Assembly: GCF_014645315.1 (NCBI RefSeq)
Contig: NZ_BMLQ01000007.1
Coordinates: forward strand, 72,052 to 136,051
Reading direction: 5' to 3'
Source: Citricoccus zhacaiensis
GTDB taxonomy: Bacteria; Actinomycetota; Actinomycetes; Actinomycetales; Micrococcaceae
Length of the DNA stretch: 64,000 nucleotides
Both the position numbers and the translations under genes were made by a program. The notes below the pieces were generated by a model. It had not been told where the DNA came from, made no database searches, and saw only the letters and a program-made list of their open reading frames with translations. This document shows, one piece after another, positions 25,262-34,100 of the stretch; within the stretch, counting starts at the first letter, position 1; each line of letters starts with the position of its first letter.

Positions 25262-26314
25262 GTGGACACATCACGGCTGGGCCAGGACCGCCTCTCCGCG
25301 ATGGAGCGCCGCCTCGGCCTTCTCCTACGCTCCCAGCCCTTCGCGGTGTCCTGGTGCGTCGTCCCCATCGGCGGGGCCGTCCCGACCGGTGGAGCAGTAG
25401 CCACCCAGAGCCTCGGTGCGGGCGCCCTGCCGATTGCCGGCGGAGTGCACGCCATCGGCGACCGTGCCGATACGGTGGTGCCCTCCTTCTCCACGCGCAA
25501 GGTGAGCATCCTCTGCGCGGTGCTCGCGCTCGCCCGTGCCGGCCGGCTGGACCTCGGCCAGCGGCACACGATCACCGAGGCGCACCGAGACGGTGTCCAG
25601 GCCGGAATCATGCGCACCCTCAGCGCCGGGCTCGAACTGACCTTGGCAGACTGCCTGACGCAGATGATGTGCACCTCGGACAACATCTGCACCCAGCTGG
25701 TCTTCGAGGCGATCGGTGCGGCCGTGGGCGGCGGCGCGGCGGACGGCGAGGCCGCCCGCGAGGCCGCTCGCGGAGTCGCCGGTGTGGCGGCAGAACGTGC
25801 GGCGCTGCAGTATGTCAACGATTACTGCGCCTGGGCGGGGATGCGCTCCACCCTCCACCGTGAGGTCTTCCCTCGCACCGGTGGCCTCGCCTGGCACCAC
25901 CCGATCGACGGGCTCACCGTCACCACGGCCGCCGACCAGGCCCACCTGCTGGCGCTGATCGGCTCCGGCGCCGGTGAGGGGTCAGCGGCCGTCAGTGCCG
26001 CCCGCATCCAGCTCCGCCCCGAGGACTGCCGCCGGATCATCGGCCTCATGCAGGGCATCTACACCCCACGCCTCGGTGCCGCGACCACGCGCATCAGCTT
26101 CGCGGAGAAGAACGGCCGCGGCCTGCGCTCGTTGTCCCAGGTGGGGCTGGCACTGGACGCGCACGGGGCGCCGCTGGCCGCCGTCGCCGTCTATGCCGAG
26201 ACCATCCCCACCGCCCTGCCGGACGGGGTGCCGGGCCGCAACGCCGTCTTCACCGCCTTCGCCGAGGTCGGCCGCGCGATCGAGGACTGGGCCGTGCCGG
26301 TGGTCACCGCGTGA
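25262..26314 (+). CDS. Class-A beta-lactamase-fold serine hydrolase
   Basis: A 350-residue serine hydrolase with all three class-A-type motifs: Ser77-x-x-Lys80 (FSTRKVS), Ser139-Asp140-Asn141 (CTSDN) and Lys283-Asn-Gly285 (EKNGRG). No signal peptide is visible, unusual for a penicillin-interacting enzyme and pointing to a cytoplasmic acyl-hydrolase of unknown substrate. Start is GTG with AGGAGGAGCG upstream. Its stop overlaps the start of a second, homologous but motif-less protein (GTGA), so the two are translated together. An Ala/Glu-rich insertion (residues about 155-185) separates SDN from the next helix. Confidence 0.85.
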   Translation: MDTSRLGQDRLSAMERRLGLLLRSQPFAVSWCVVPIGGAVPTGGAVATQSLGAGALPIAGGVHAIGDRADTVVPSFSTRKVSILCAVLALARAGRLDLGQRHTITEAHRDGVQAGIMRTLSAGLELTLADCLTQMMCTSDNICTQLVFEAIGAAVGGGAADGEAAREAARGVAGVAAERAALQYVNDYCAWAGMRSTLHREVFPRTGGLAWHHPIDGLTVTTAADQAHLLALIGSGAGEGSAAVSAARIQLRPEDCRRIIGLMQGIYTPRLGAATTRISFAEKNGRGLRSLSQVGLALDAHGAPLAAVAVYAETIPTALPDGVPGRNAVFTAFAEVGRAIEDWAVPVVTA

Positions 26315-27237
26315 GCCGGGTGCCTGCTGTGCGTGCCCTGCGCCTCGGTGAGATCCCGGTGGCGTACCCGCAGCTGCGCTTCGCCGTCCGGTTCGCGGAC
26401 GGCAGGGATTTCTCGCACGACGCCGGCGCCCGCCATCCGCTCGCCGGCACCGGCGCGGTGGTGCTCGCCGCGGCGGTGGCCCGGCTGGCCGAGTCCGATC
26501 CAGGGCTGTTGGGGGAGCGGCTCACCCTGACCGCCGACCGCCTCAGGGGGTCCCGGACGGGGACCCTGCGGAGGATGGACAGCGAGCTGCAACTGACGGT
26601 GGATGACGCGCTGTCCCTCATCGTGGGGACCGGCGATGGGGCGTGCCTCCAGGCGGTGCTCGAGTTCTTGGCGGGACGGGGTGTCGACCTGCTGGACGTG
26701 GCCCGCACCGTGGTCACCGATTGGGACCTGGCGGATACCGAGATCACCGGGTTCGCACCGGAAGCCGGTATGACGACGCCTGCCGACCTGTGCACCGCGC
26801 TGTCCCGGCTGCCCCAGCGGGTGCTGGGCTGGATGGGCCAGGTCTTCGAGCCGGCCGGCCTGGCCAGCGCACTGCCGGGATTCGGACCACGGACGGTGCC
26901 CCACCACACTGTGGCCGGCTGGGTACCGGCCAACGCAGTGAACGGCGAACCGACTGGGGACCTGTCCCGGAGGGGGTTCGCCTCGGTCCTCGTCCTGCCC
27001 GGTGCCGACGGGGGCGCAGGCGGGGACATGGACGGTGACAGGGGCGCGGGGGCGGGCGCCGCCGTCGTCGCGGCCTATCTTCCGGCGCTCCACCGGGACG
27101 GGACCGCCGTCACGCCCCTGGAGGCGTCCACCGCCTTCGGCACGCTCGGGCTGACCGTCTGGCGGGACTGGACGGGCCTGGAGCATCCGCCGTTCCCACC
27201 ACCGTCTACTTCGCCGTCCATGCCGCAATCCACCTGA
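26311..27237 (+). CDS. Beta-lactamase-fold pseudo-hydrolase, paralogue of the preceding gene
   Basis: A 308-residue protein that aligns with the preceding hydrolase around its active-site helices. The region equivalent to STRK reads AGTG (about residues 45-48), the SDN equivalent reads GDG (108-110), and the KxG strand lacks lysine (PHHTVAGW). All catalytic residues are therefore missing, while spacing of the motifs and the helix patterns are kept (AVVLAAAVARLAESD against ILCAVLALARAGRLD). It is coupled by a GTGA overlap. It probably forms a heterodimer with, or regulates, the active partner. Homology is judged by eye. Confidence 0.75.
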   Translation: MSRVPAVRALRLGEIPVAYPQLRFAVRFADGRDFSHDAGARHPLAGTGAVVLAAAVARLAESDPGLLGERLTLTADRLRGSRTGTLRRMDSELQLTVDDALSLIVGTGDGACLQAVLEFLAGRGVDLLDVARTVVTDWDLADTEITGFAPEAGMTTPADLCTALSRLPQRVLGWMGQVFEPAGLASALPGFGPRTVPHHTVAGWVPANAVNGEPTGDLSRRGFASVLVLPGADGGAGGDMDGDRGAGAGAAVVAAYLPALHRDGTAVTPLEASTAFGTLGLTVWRDWTGLEHPPFPPPSTSPSMPQST

Positions 27238-27323
27238 CGGGAAACTGGCAAGGCCCTGTGCATCCGCCGCCACACCGGCAGGCCGTTTGACGCGGCCAGC
27301 CCCGGCTCGGAACCCTTGAAGGG

Positions 27324-27980
27324 ATGACCAGAACTACTGAGGTGAAGACCCCCGAGGAACGCGCCGCCGAGGCCCTGGCCGCCAGGAGCGGACACGACGA
27401 GCCCCGCGGCGTCGAGTGGCAGCGGGCGGGAGGAGCCCCCTTCCGCCCTGCCGCCAGTGGCTCCACGCCGTCCGCCTCAGCCACGCCGTCTGCCGCCACC
27501 GCCTCTTCCAGTGCGAGGACCGCGGACGCGGATCCCAGCTTGGTCCCCATCCCGCAGCTGATCCGAGATGCCGTGCTGCTCCTGGCACGGGTGGTCCTCG
27601 GCGTGGTGCTCGTGGCCCATGGGATGCAGAAGGTCCTTCAGGGTGTGTCCGCCACCGCTCAGGGATTCGGCGGAATGGGCGTCCCCCTGCCGGAGGCCGC
27701 GGCCGTGATCACGATGGCCGTGGAGATCGGTGGCGGCGTGCTGCTCATCCTGGGCCTGCTGACGCCGATCGCCGGCGTGCTGGCCGGCCTCGTCTTGGCC
27801 GGGGCGGTGGTGTTCGCCCACTTCAGCAACGGCCTCTTCGCCGCTGATGGAGGGTGGGAGCTGGCCGCCGGACTGGGCGTCGGTGCCCTGGTGCTGGCCG
27901 TCGTCGGACCGGGCCGGATCAGCCTGGACCGGTTACTGCTCCGCCGTCTGCGCGGCCCTGAAACCCTGGCAGCACCGTGA
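27324..27980 (+). CDS. DoxX-family membrane protein
   Basis: A 218-residue protein with a disordered Ala/Ser/Pro-rich N-terminus of about 75 residues and a DoxX domain of four helices. Family marks are ARVVLGVVLVAHGMQKV and FGGMGVPLPEAAA, then AVEIGGGVLLILGLLTP. DoxX proteins are inner-membrane proteins, linked in mycobacteria to redox homeostasis with superoxide dismutase and thiosulfate sulfurtransferase. The cytoplasmic extension is unusual in length. An AAGG ribosome site precedes the ATG. It is 86 bp after the pseudo-hydrolase gene, so it could be cotranscribed. Confidence 0.88.
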   Translation: MTRTTEVKTPEERAAEALAARSGHDEPRGVEWQRAGGAPFRPAASGSTPSASATPSAATASSSARTADADPSLVPIPQLIRDAVLLLARVVLGVVLVAHGMQKVLQGVSATAQGFGGMGVPLPEAAAVITMAVEIGGGVLLILGLLTPIAGVLAGLVLAGAVVFAHFSNGLFAADGGWELAAGLGVGALVLAVVGPGRISLDRLLLRRLRGPETLAAP

Positions 27981-28000
27981 GACCGTGATCGCGCCGTGAG

Positions 28001-28043
28001 CTGTGCGCAGGTGCCACCCCGGTGGCGCTGAGCAGGCACAGCA
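28001..28043. terminator. Nested hairpin between convergent DoxX and ArsR-like genes
   Basis: Outer arms GCTGTGC (28001-28007) / GCACAGC (28037-28043) enclose an inner stem GCCACC (28014-28019) / GGTGGC (28022-28027). The position between convergent genes suggests a bidirectional terminator. Confidence 0.4.
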
Positions 28044-28086
28044 CATGCTGCGAGGACTGCACTCGTAGGAGGCCAGAGGGTGGAGT

Positions 28087-28752
28087 TCAGTCCTCGATCA
28101 CCAGGGGGAAGACGCTGAGGTAGAGACGGACCCGGCGGGTCTCCTCGCCGTCCGCGGTCTGCCCGGAGAGGGCGTCCGGGGCCGGCTCCGCATGGTCCAG
28201 CGCCTGCTCGTGACGCTCGATCACGGACATCAGCTCCTCGCTCAGGGCCCGCGCCTGCCGGGCGGTCATGGTGCGGGTGCTGGAGGAGTCGATGGAGGCC
28301 CTGACCCATTCGGGATCGGCGTGGTTCTCCACGCTCAACCACCGTCCGAGGGCTTGCGCCCGCTGGTTGAGGGTCGTCTGGAACAGGGCCTGGATGGCAG
28401 GGCGGTTGGACTCGTCCTGCGAGAGTTCGTAGGTCGGCACCGCGAACCCCACGGGTTTCCACCAGCGCTCCCGGCCGGAGCCCCGTCCGGTGTCCTCCTC
28501 CACGAAGCCGTGCTTCTCCAGCTGACGCAGGTGGTAGCTGGTCTGACCGGTGCTCTCGTTCAGGTGCTGGGCCATCGAGGTGGCCGTCGCCGTGCCACGG
28601 TCAGTGAGGAAGGAGTACATCGCCATCCGCAGCGGGTGGGCGAACGCCTTCATGGCGCGGGCGTCGAGCGCCCGGGACGCCACCCCCGGCATGGCGTCCT
28701 TGCCGATGACCGGATCGGGGGAATCGTGCGCGGAGGTCTTGTCATCGGCCAT
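28087..28752 (-). CDS. ArsR-like winged-helix regulator
   Basis: A 221-residue regulator with an N-terminal winged helix: ALDARAMKAFAHPLRMAMYS, then SMAQHLNESTGQTSYHLRQL, then a wing with GRGSGRERWWKP. The longer C-terminal helical part resembles ArsR/HTH_20-type regulators that sense small molecules or membrane stress. I start at the ATG at 28752, but an in-frame ATG at 28800 extends the frame through the repeat array; the repeats are better explained as promoter DNA. A five-copy 14-bp-period TTTGCA array directly abuts the start, so autoregulation is likely. Confidence 0.82.
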   Translation of the reverse strand: MADDKTSAHDSPDPVIGKDAMPGVASRALDARAMKAFAHPLRMAMYSFLTDRGTATATSMAQHLNESTGQTSYHLRQLEKHGFVEEDTGRGSGRERWWKPVGFAVPTYELSQDESNRPAIQALFQTTLNQRAQALGRWLSVENHADPEWVRASIDSSSTRTMTARQARALSEELMSVIERHEQALDHAEPAPDALSGQTADGEETRRVRLYLSVFPLVIED

Positions 28753-28821
28753 TTGCAGAGCTACCTTTGCATAGACATCTTTGCAGAGAAATCTCTGCAT
28801 AAACTTCTTGGCATCAGTCTA
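28752..28821. repeat. 14-bp-period TTTGCA array at the ArsR-like promoter
   Basis: TTTGCA begins at 28752, 28766 and 28780, TCTGCA at 28794 and TTGGCA at 28808, exactly 14 bp apart each time. Copies three and four also form the perfect inverted repeat TGCAGAGAAATCTCTGCA (28782-28799). The array covers the likely promoter and leader of the regulator gene. Confidence 0.8.
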
Positions 28822-28835
28822 CGGAGATGATGAGC

Positions 28836-29015
28836 ATGCTGCGATCCACCCCGAACTCCCCGCTCCCTCGGGCCGGCCGGTCCGAACTGAGGCCCACGCC
28901 GGACGCCGCCGCGGAGGCCCTGACCCCATCGTGGCGGGACCAGCGCTCTGCGGACCCGACGGTCCAGAGGGTGCTGCGTGCCGGCGTCGTCGGTGGGGGG
29001 CCGGGACTGCGATGA
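28836..29015 (+). CDS. Doubtful small ORF, divergent from ArsR-like gene
   Basis: A 59-codon frame beginning MLRSTPNSPLPRAG, with GGAG at good spacing before the ATG. The product is Pro/Arg-rich with no domain or membrane segment, and the stop falls at the edge of a 15-bp tandem repeat (29001-29030). It could be a real small protein controlled by the regulator, a decayed 5-prime end of a lost transporter gene, or chance. It occupies most of the otherwise gene-free 28753-29076. Confidence 0.25.
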   Translation: MLRSTPNSPLPRAGRSELRPTPDAAAEALTPSWRDQRSADPTVQRVLRAGVVGGGPGLR

Positions 29016-29030
29016 CCGGGACTGCGATGA
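29001..29030. repeat. 15-bp tandem duplication
   Basis: CCGGGACTGCGATGA occurs twice head to tail at 29001-29015 and 29016-29030, in the gap between the ArsR-like and cyclodeaminase genes. Confidence 0.75.
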
Positions 29031-29076
29031 GAGCTGCGCCGCAACAGTCGGCACAGTGATCCTCGATCGCGGATCC

Positions 29077-29670
29077 TCAGCCGCGGATCCGCTGGCGCGT
29101 GTGGCCGATGAGCTCGTCGGTGCGGCCGGTCAGGCGGTCGGCCTCGCGGATGTGCGCGCCGACCTGGGCACTGGCGTCCTTGTCCTGCAGCGGGGCCAGG
29201 TCCGTCTCCAGGGTCACCGCCGCAGCCACCAGCGTCCCACGCACACAGCCGAGCCCGGCCCCGACATCGCTGAGCACGTTCGCGTTGCAGTCCGCCAACA
29301 CGTCCTCCGCGATCCGCAGGGCATCACCCGAGGCCTCCACCAGATCCCGCGGTGGCACGGCGGCTGCCCGGATCGCCTCCTGGATCCGGCCGGAGCGTTT
29401 CTGGCGGTCCGCGTCCGTGTCCTTCGGCAGGCCGAAGGCCTCAGAGACCCGGGCGAAGGCCTGCTCGTCGTCATCGGAGAGGGCGAGGGCGCGCGAGGCC
29501 AGCGTGGCCGCCCGCTCCGCCAGTTCCTCGTGGTCACTGAACCGGGCGGCCATGGCCAGCAGGCCGACTCCCTGGGCCAGCAGCAGGGCACCGGTGGCCC
29601 CTCCTCCTGGCGTGGGCTCACCGGAGGCCAGCCGTTCCACGTATCCCTCGATGCTTTCGTCGCGGATCAT
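29077..29670 (-). CDS. Cyclodeaminase/cyclohydrolase-family protein
   Basis: A 197-residue all-helical protein homologous to the C-terminal domain of formiminotransferase-cyclodeaminase and to serine-cycle FchA. The folate-binding segment SGEPTPGGGATGAL is visible near residue 16, then DDDEQAFARVSEAFGLP. It may convert formimino- or methenyl-tetrahydrofolate. No partner formiminotransferase is nearby. The ATG has no ribosome site but lies 6 nt after TACCCT on the coding strand, so the mRNA may be leaderless. Confidence 0.88.
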   Translation of the reverse strand: MIRDESIEGYVERLASGEPTPGGGATGALLLAQGVGLLAMAARFSDHEELAERAATLASRALALSDDDEQAFARVSEAFGLPKDTDADRQKRSGRIQEAIRAAAVPPRDLVEASGDALRIAEDVLADCNANVLSDVGAGLGCVRGTLVAAAVTLETDLAPLQDKDASAQVGAHIREADRLTGRTDELIGHTRQRIRG

Positions 29671-29676
29671 GGTCCG

Positions 29677-29682
29677 AGGGTA
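29677..29682 (-). promoter_or_regulatory. -10 element of leaderless cyclodeaminase promoter
   Basis: TACCCT on the minus strand ends 6 nt before the ATG, matching the TANNNT-N6/7-start pattern found at several genes in this window. Confidence 0.45.
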
Positions 29683-29779
29683 GCCGGAGTCCCCGGTGCT
29701 GTCAGCCGCCCCGGCTCCGGGTGGTTCTCCGGGTGGGATTCAGGGTCCTCCCTGAAGGCATCTTGTCCGGGGGCCGCCG

Positions 29780-29785
29780 TAGACT
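29780..29785 (+). promoter_or_regulatory. -10 element of leaderless AI-2E-type permease promoter
   Basis: TAGACT followed by exactly 7 nt and the GTG at 29793. No ribosome site exists upstream of that codon, so the transcript probably begins at the start codon. Confidence 0.5.
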
Positions 29786-29792
29786 CTCGGAC

Positions 29793-31130
29793 GTGGACAC
29801 TGCAGATGCCTCCGGCATGACCCCCGAGACCAGGTCACACCGCGTCTGGCCGCGATTCCTGGTGATCGTGCTGTGCCTGGCCGGCCTGGTCATCACGCTG
29901 CAATTCGTGCAGGGTCTCCAGACCATCATTGGTCCCGTGTTCCTCGGACTGAACCTGGTGATCATCGCCTATCCGTTACAGGCTTGGCTCATCAAGAAGG
30001 GCGTGCACCGTTTCATCGGTGCCGCGGTCACCGTACTGGTGGTCGTCGTCGTGCTGCTGGTGTTCATGGCGCTGATCCTGTGGTCCGCCTCCGAACTCGT
30101 GATGGCCCTGCCCGAGTACGGGCAGCAGTTCAACGAGATCTACAACAGCATGATCACCTGGATCGGCAGCTTCGGCGTCACCCCGGACATGATGATCGAG
30201 CAGCTCGCCGGCCTCAACATGTCCACCGTGGTGTCCACGGCCACCGGGATCGTCACCGCGCTGCTCTCCAACGTCACCGCCATCCTGGGGCTGCTGGCCA
30301 CCGTGATCATGGCCGTCTTCTTCCTCGCCATGGACTCCGTGGCCGTGGACCGCCGCATGGCTCTGCTGAACACCGCCAAGTACGAGCTCGGCGCTGCCCT
30401 CACCGCTTTCGCCTACGGGGTGCGCCGGTACTGGGTCGTCACCACCCTCTTCGGGTTGATCGTGGCCGGACTGGACATCGTGGCCCTGGCGATCATCGGG
30501 GTGCCCATGATCTGGGTCTGGGGCGTCCTGAGCTTCCTGACGAACTACATCCCCAACATCGGCTTCATCATCGGCATGGTCCCGCCGGCCCTGCTCGGAC
30601 TGGTCGAAGGCGGCTGGGGTGCGTTCTTCGCCGTGGTGGCCTCCTACTCGGTGCTGAACTTCGTCATCCAATCGATCATCCAGCCCAAGTTCACCGGCGA
30701 TGCCGTGGGCGTGATCCCCACCGTCTCCTTCCTGTCCCTGCTGTTCTGGGCCTGGATCCTCGGGCCGCTCGGCGCCATCCTGGCCCTGCCCGCCACACTG
30801 CTGCTGAAGGCCATCATGATCGACGCCGATCCCCAGTCGCGGTGGATCAACTCCTTCATCGCCTCTGACCTGAAGGGCATGGAGTCACGGCACCGCAAGG
30901 CCAGGATCGCGACGGCGGCGCCCGCGAACGCCGGGGGCGCAGCCGGAACCGTCGAGGGCCTGGACGACGGGACGAGTGCCGGTGGTGGCGCCGGTGCGGG
31001 TGGTGACTCGGCGGCCTCCGACCAGCCGGAAGACTCCGGCGACGGGGCCGCCGTCGCCCTCGGGTCCGACGACCGGGCCCGTGCCGGAACTGACGCTGGA
31101 ACCCCCGTGCGGACTGTGGAGAACGGCTGA
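29793..31130 (+). CDS. AI-2E/PerM-family permease
   Basis: A 445-residue membrane protein of the AI-2 exporter-like (PerM/YdbI/TqsA) family with about eight helices. Signatures are a long amphipathic region (MALPEYGQQFNEIYNSM), GVPMIWVWGVLSFLTNYIPNIGFIIG (split at LSFLTNYIPNIG) and VIPTVSFLSLLFWAWILGPLGAI as LLFWAWILGPLGAI. The substrate is unproven for most members; some are Na+/H+ antiporters or stress permeases. The C-terminal ~75 residues are a disordered Ala/Gly/Asp tail. I choose GTG 29793 because of the leaderless promoter; ATG 29817 is the alternative. Confidence 0.88.
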   Translation: MDTADASGMTPETRSHRVWPRFLVIVLCLAGLVITLQFVQGLQTIIGPVFLGLNLVIIAYPLQAWLIKKGVHRFIGAAVTVLVVVVVLLVFMALILWSASELVMALPEYGQQFNEIYNSMITWIGSFGVTPDMMIEQLAGLNMSTVVSTATGIVTALLSNVTAILGLLATVIMAVFFLAMDSVAVDRRMALLNTAKYELGAALTAFAYGVRRYWVVTTLFGLIVAGLDIVALAIIGVPMIWVWGVLSFLTNYIPNIGFIIGMVPPALLGLVEGGWGAFFAVVASYSVLNFVIQSIIQPKFTGDAVGVIPTVSFLSLLFWAWILGPLGAILALPATLLLKAIMIDADPQSRWINSFIASDLKGMESRHRKARIATAAPANAGGAAGTVEGLDDGTSAGGGAGAGGDSAASDQPEDSGDGAAVALGSDDRARAGTDAGTPVRTVENG

Positions 31131-31161
31131 CCGTGTCCGTGGGCCGTGAAACGATGGAGGG

Positions 31162-34100
31162 ATGAGCGGTTCCCCCTCCTACCCCTATGTCGCCGACCAG
31201 GACATCACCCGGCTGGTGGGTGCCCAGGCGGCCGAGCGCGGCAAGAAGTACGCGCGCCAGGGAGTGGTCTCAGGGCTGCTGTGGGAGCCGACGGATGGCG
31301 GCTCCGGACCGGACCGCGCCGGGGAGCCGGCACCGAACTCACCGCGCACCTTGTTCGGGCAGGTCCAGGGCAACGACCCGCTGCCGTATGACACGTTCGC
31401 GATCCTCGTGCCGGGCCGCGCCTCCTCGGAGTCCCTGCCGCGCCAATGGACTCCGCTGCGGGGCGGGTGCAGCTGCCCGGTCCGCAACGACTGCAAGCAT
31501 GCCGCCGCACTGCTCTATGCAGCCACGACCTTGTCGATCCGGGACCACCTGCGGCCGCCGGCTCCCGGGACCCCGCTGGCCGGGATGTTCGATCCGAATG
31601 CTGCCCCGCCAGCCCAGGGCTGGGGCGAGGTGGACCGCTACACGGATGGTGCCGGCGCCGGGAATCAGGCGTCTCAGCACGGCGGTAGCGCCCAGGCTGC
31701 TTCAACGGCGGGCGACTGGCGGACCGTGCTCGGTGAGTTGACCGGGCAGGAGGCCGTCACGCACGCCGAGGAGCCGGTGGGGATCGGCGTGGAGTTGCTG
31801 GCCGAGCCGCGCAGTGAGATGCGCCGGCGCTGGGGCGCCAACGAGGCGTCGGTGGCGGACATCCAGGAGAGGGCGCCGCTGCACGTCCAACTACGGCCGA
31901 TGCGCCGGGGTACTCGGGACAACTGGATCAAGGGCGGGCTGACCTGGAAGAAGTTCCAATACGGCGGCCTGCGCCACCAGCTGCGCGGGGACCATGTGGA
32001 CCTGCTCGGACAGCTCTACCGCCTCTACCTCGCCGAGCGGCCGCACGCCTACGGCAATGACGAGACCCTGCGGCTGGACTCCCTGTCCGGTCCAGCGGCC
32101 TGGCAACTCCTGCTGCGCGCGCGGGACCTGGGCGTCGAATTCGTGGGCCAGGGCATCCTCAGCGAGGTGGTCTTCACCGGACCGGCCACCGTGCGGCTGG
32201 ACGTCAGCGGACCGGACCAGGGACTGGAAGTGGCCCCGATCGTGGAATCCGAGGGTGAGGTCATCCCCGGGGCCCGGGCCGCCGGCACCGGCGGATTCGT
32301 GGCCACCGAGATCCTCGACGACGCCCCGCGCCATCTCGCGCCCGTGCGCCTGACGCTCGCGCCGGCGTCGGCGGCCATCCCCCGTCCGGTGCTGGACCTG
32401 TTGCAGCAGCCGGAACCCTTGCGGATCCCGCAGGAGGAGTCCGAGGAATTCTTCTACGACGTCTACCCGCGGCTGTCCCGCATCATGGACGTGGACAGCG
32501 CGGATGGGACCGTGGAGTTCCCCGAGGTCCCGGCCCCGGAGTTGTGGCTCGAGGTGGACCACCGGAAGAACCATGAGACCGCGCTGGAGTGGTACTGGCT
32601 GTACTGGGGGCCGCGCCGCGAACTGCCCGTGGAACACCGGCGCCCCCACACCCGCGGTGGCTGGTCCCCGACCGGCTACTCCGGCCGGGCCCGCGGGGTG
32701 GACGTGGACCGGGACGTCGAGCACGAGGATGCCGTGCTGGAAGCGGTCCGCGCGGCCGCCGAGGAGGCCACAGAGGGCGTGGCCGTGCTCCCTGGAACCA
32801 TACGCAACACGCACCTGCACGGAGCGGACACCGCCCGGTTCGTCGAGTACGTGCTGCCGATGCTCTCGAAACTGGAGCACGTCAAGGTCGTCGAGCACGG
32901 CAAGCGCCCGGACTACCGCGAGCTGACGGACGATCCCCAGGTCCGCGTCACCCAGGTCGAGGCGGCGAACCCACGGGACAACGACTGGTTCGACCTCGGC
33001 TTCGAGATCACCGTCGGCGGCCAGCTCATCCCGTTCACCGCGGTCTTCAAGGCGCTGGCCCAGGGCAAGAAGACCCTGATGCTGAACGACGGCAGCTACT
33101 TCTCGCTCGACCACCCCGGGCTGAATCGCCTGCGCGAGCTCATCTCCGAGGCCGAGTCCATGGGCGAGTGGAAGTCTGACGCGCCGCGGATCAACAAATA
33201 CGACGTCGCGCTCTGGGAGGAGTTCGAGGACCTCGCGGACGAGTCCGAGGAGGCGGTCGCCTGGCGTGAGTCCGTGGGTGCGCTCAAGGACCTCGCCGAG
33301 ATCCCGACGCCGGCAGTCCCCTCCGGCCTGCAGGCCACCTTGCGTCCGTACCAGCTGGAGGGGTTCGCGTGGCTGTCCTTCCTCTACGATCACCGCCTCG
33401 GCGGGATCCTGGCTGACGACATGGGGCTGGGCAAGACGATCCAGACCCTGGCGCTGATGGTCCGTGCGCGCGAGCTGAGCGCCCCCGGGCCCAGCGAACA
33501 CATCCACGATGCCATGGCGGCACAGTATGCGGAGATCCACGGTGAACCCGTGCCGCCTCCGCTGCAGGCACCGCCATTCTTGGTGGTCGCGCCGTCGTCG
33601 GTCCTGTCTGTCTGGGAGGACGAAGCCGCGCGGTTCGCGCCGGACCTGACCCTGCGGGTGCTCGACACCACCACCGCCAAGCGGGGGACGAGCGTCGCGG
33701 AGGAAGCCGCCGGAACCGACGTCGTGATCACCAGCTACACCTTGTTGCGGCTGGACTCGGAGGAGTACACCGGGCTCGACTGGGACGGACTCGTGCTGGA
33801 CGAGGCGCAGTTCGTGAAGAACCGGGCCGCGAAGGCGCACCAGGCGGCCAAGGCCATCCGGGCGCCGTTCCGGTTGGCGATCACGGGCACGCCCATGGAG
33901 AACTCGCTGTCCGACCTGTGGGCGCTGCTCTCCCTGACGGCCTCGGGCCTGTTCCCCTCACCGACGGTGTTCCGCTCCGAGTACACCAAGCCGATCGAGC
34001 AGCCAGATTCCTCCGAGGACGGCCGGCGGTTCGCCGCCAAGCGCATGGCCCGGTTGCGGCGGCGGATCCGGCCGTTCATGCTGCGGCGCACCAAGGACCT

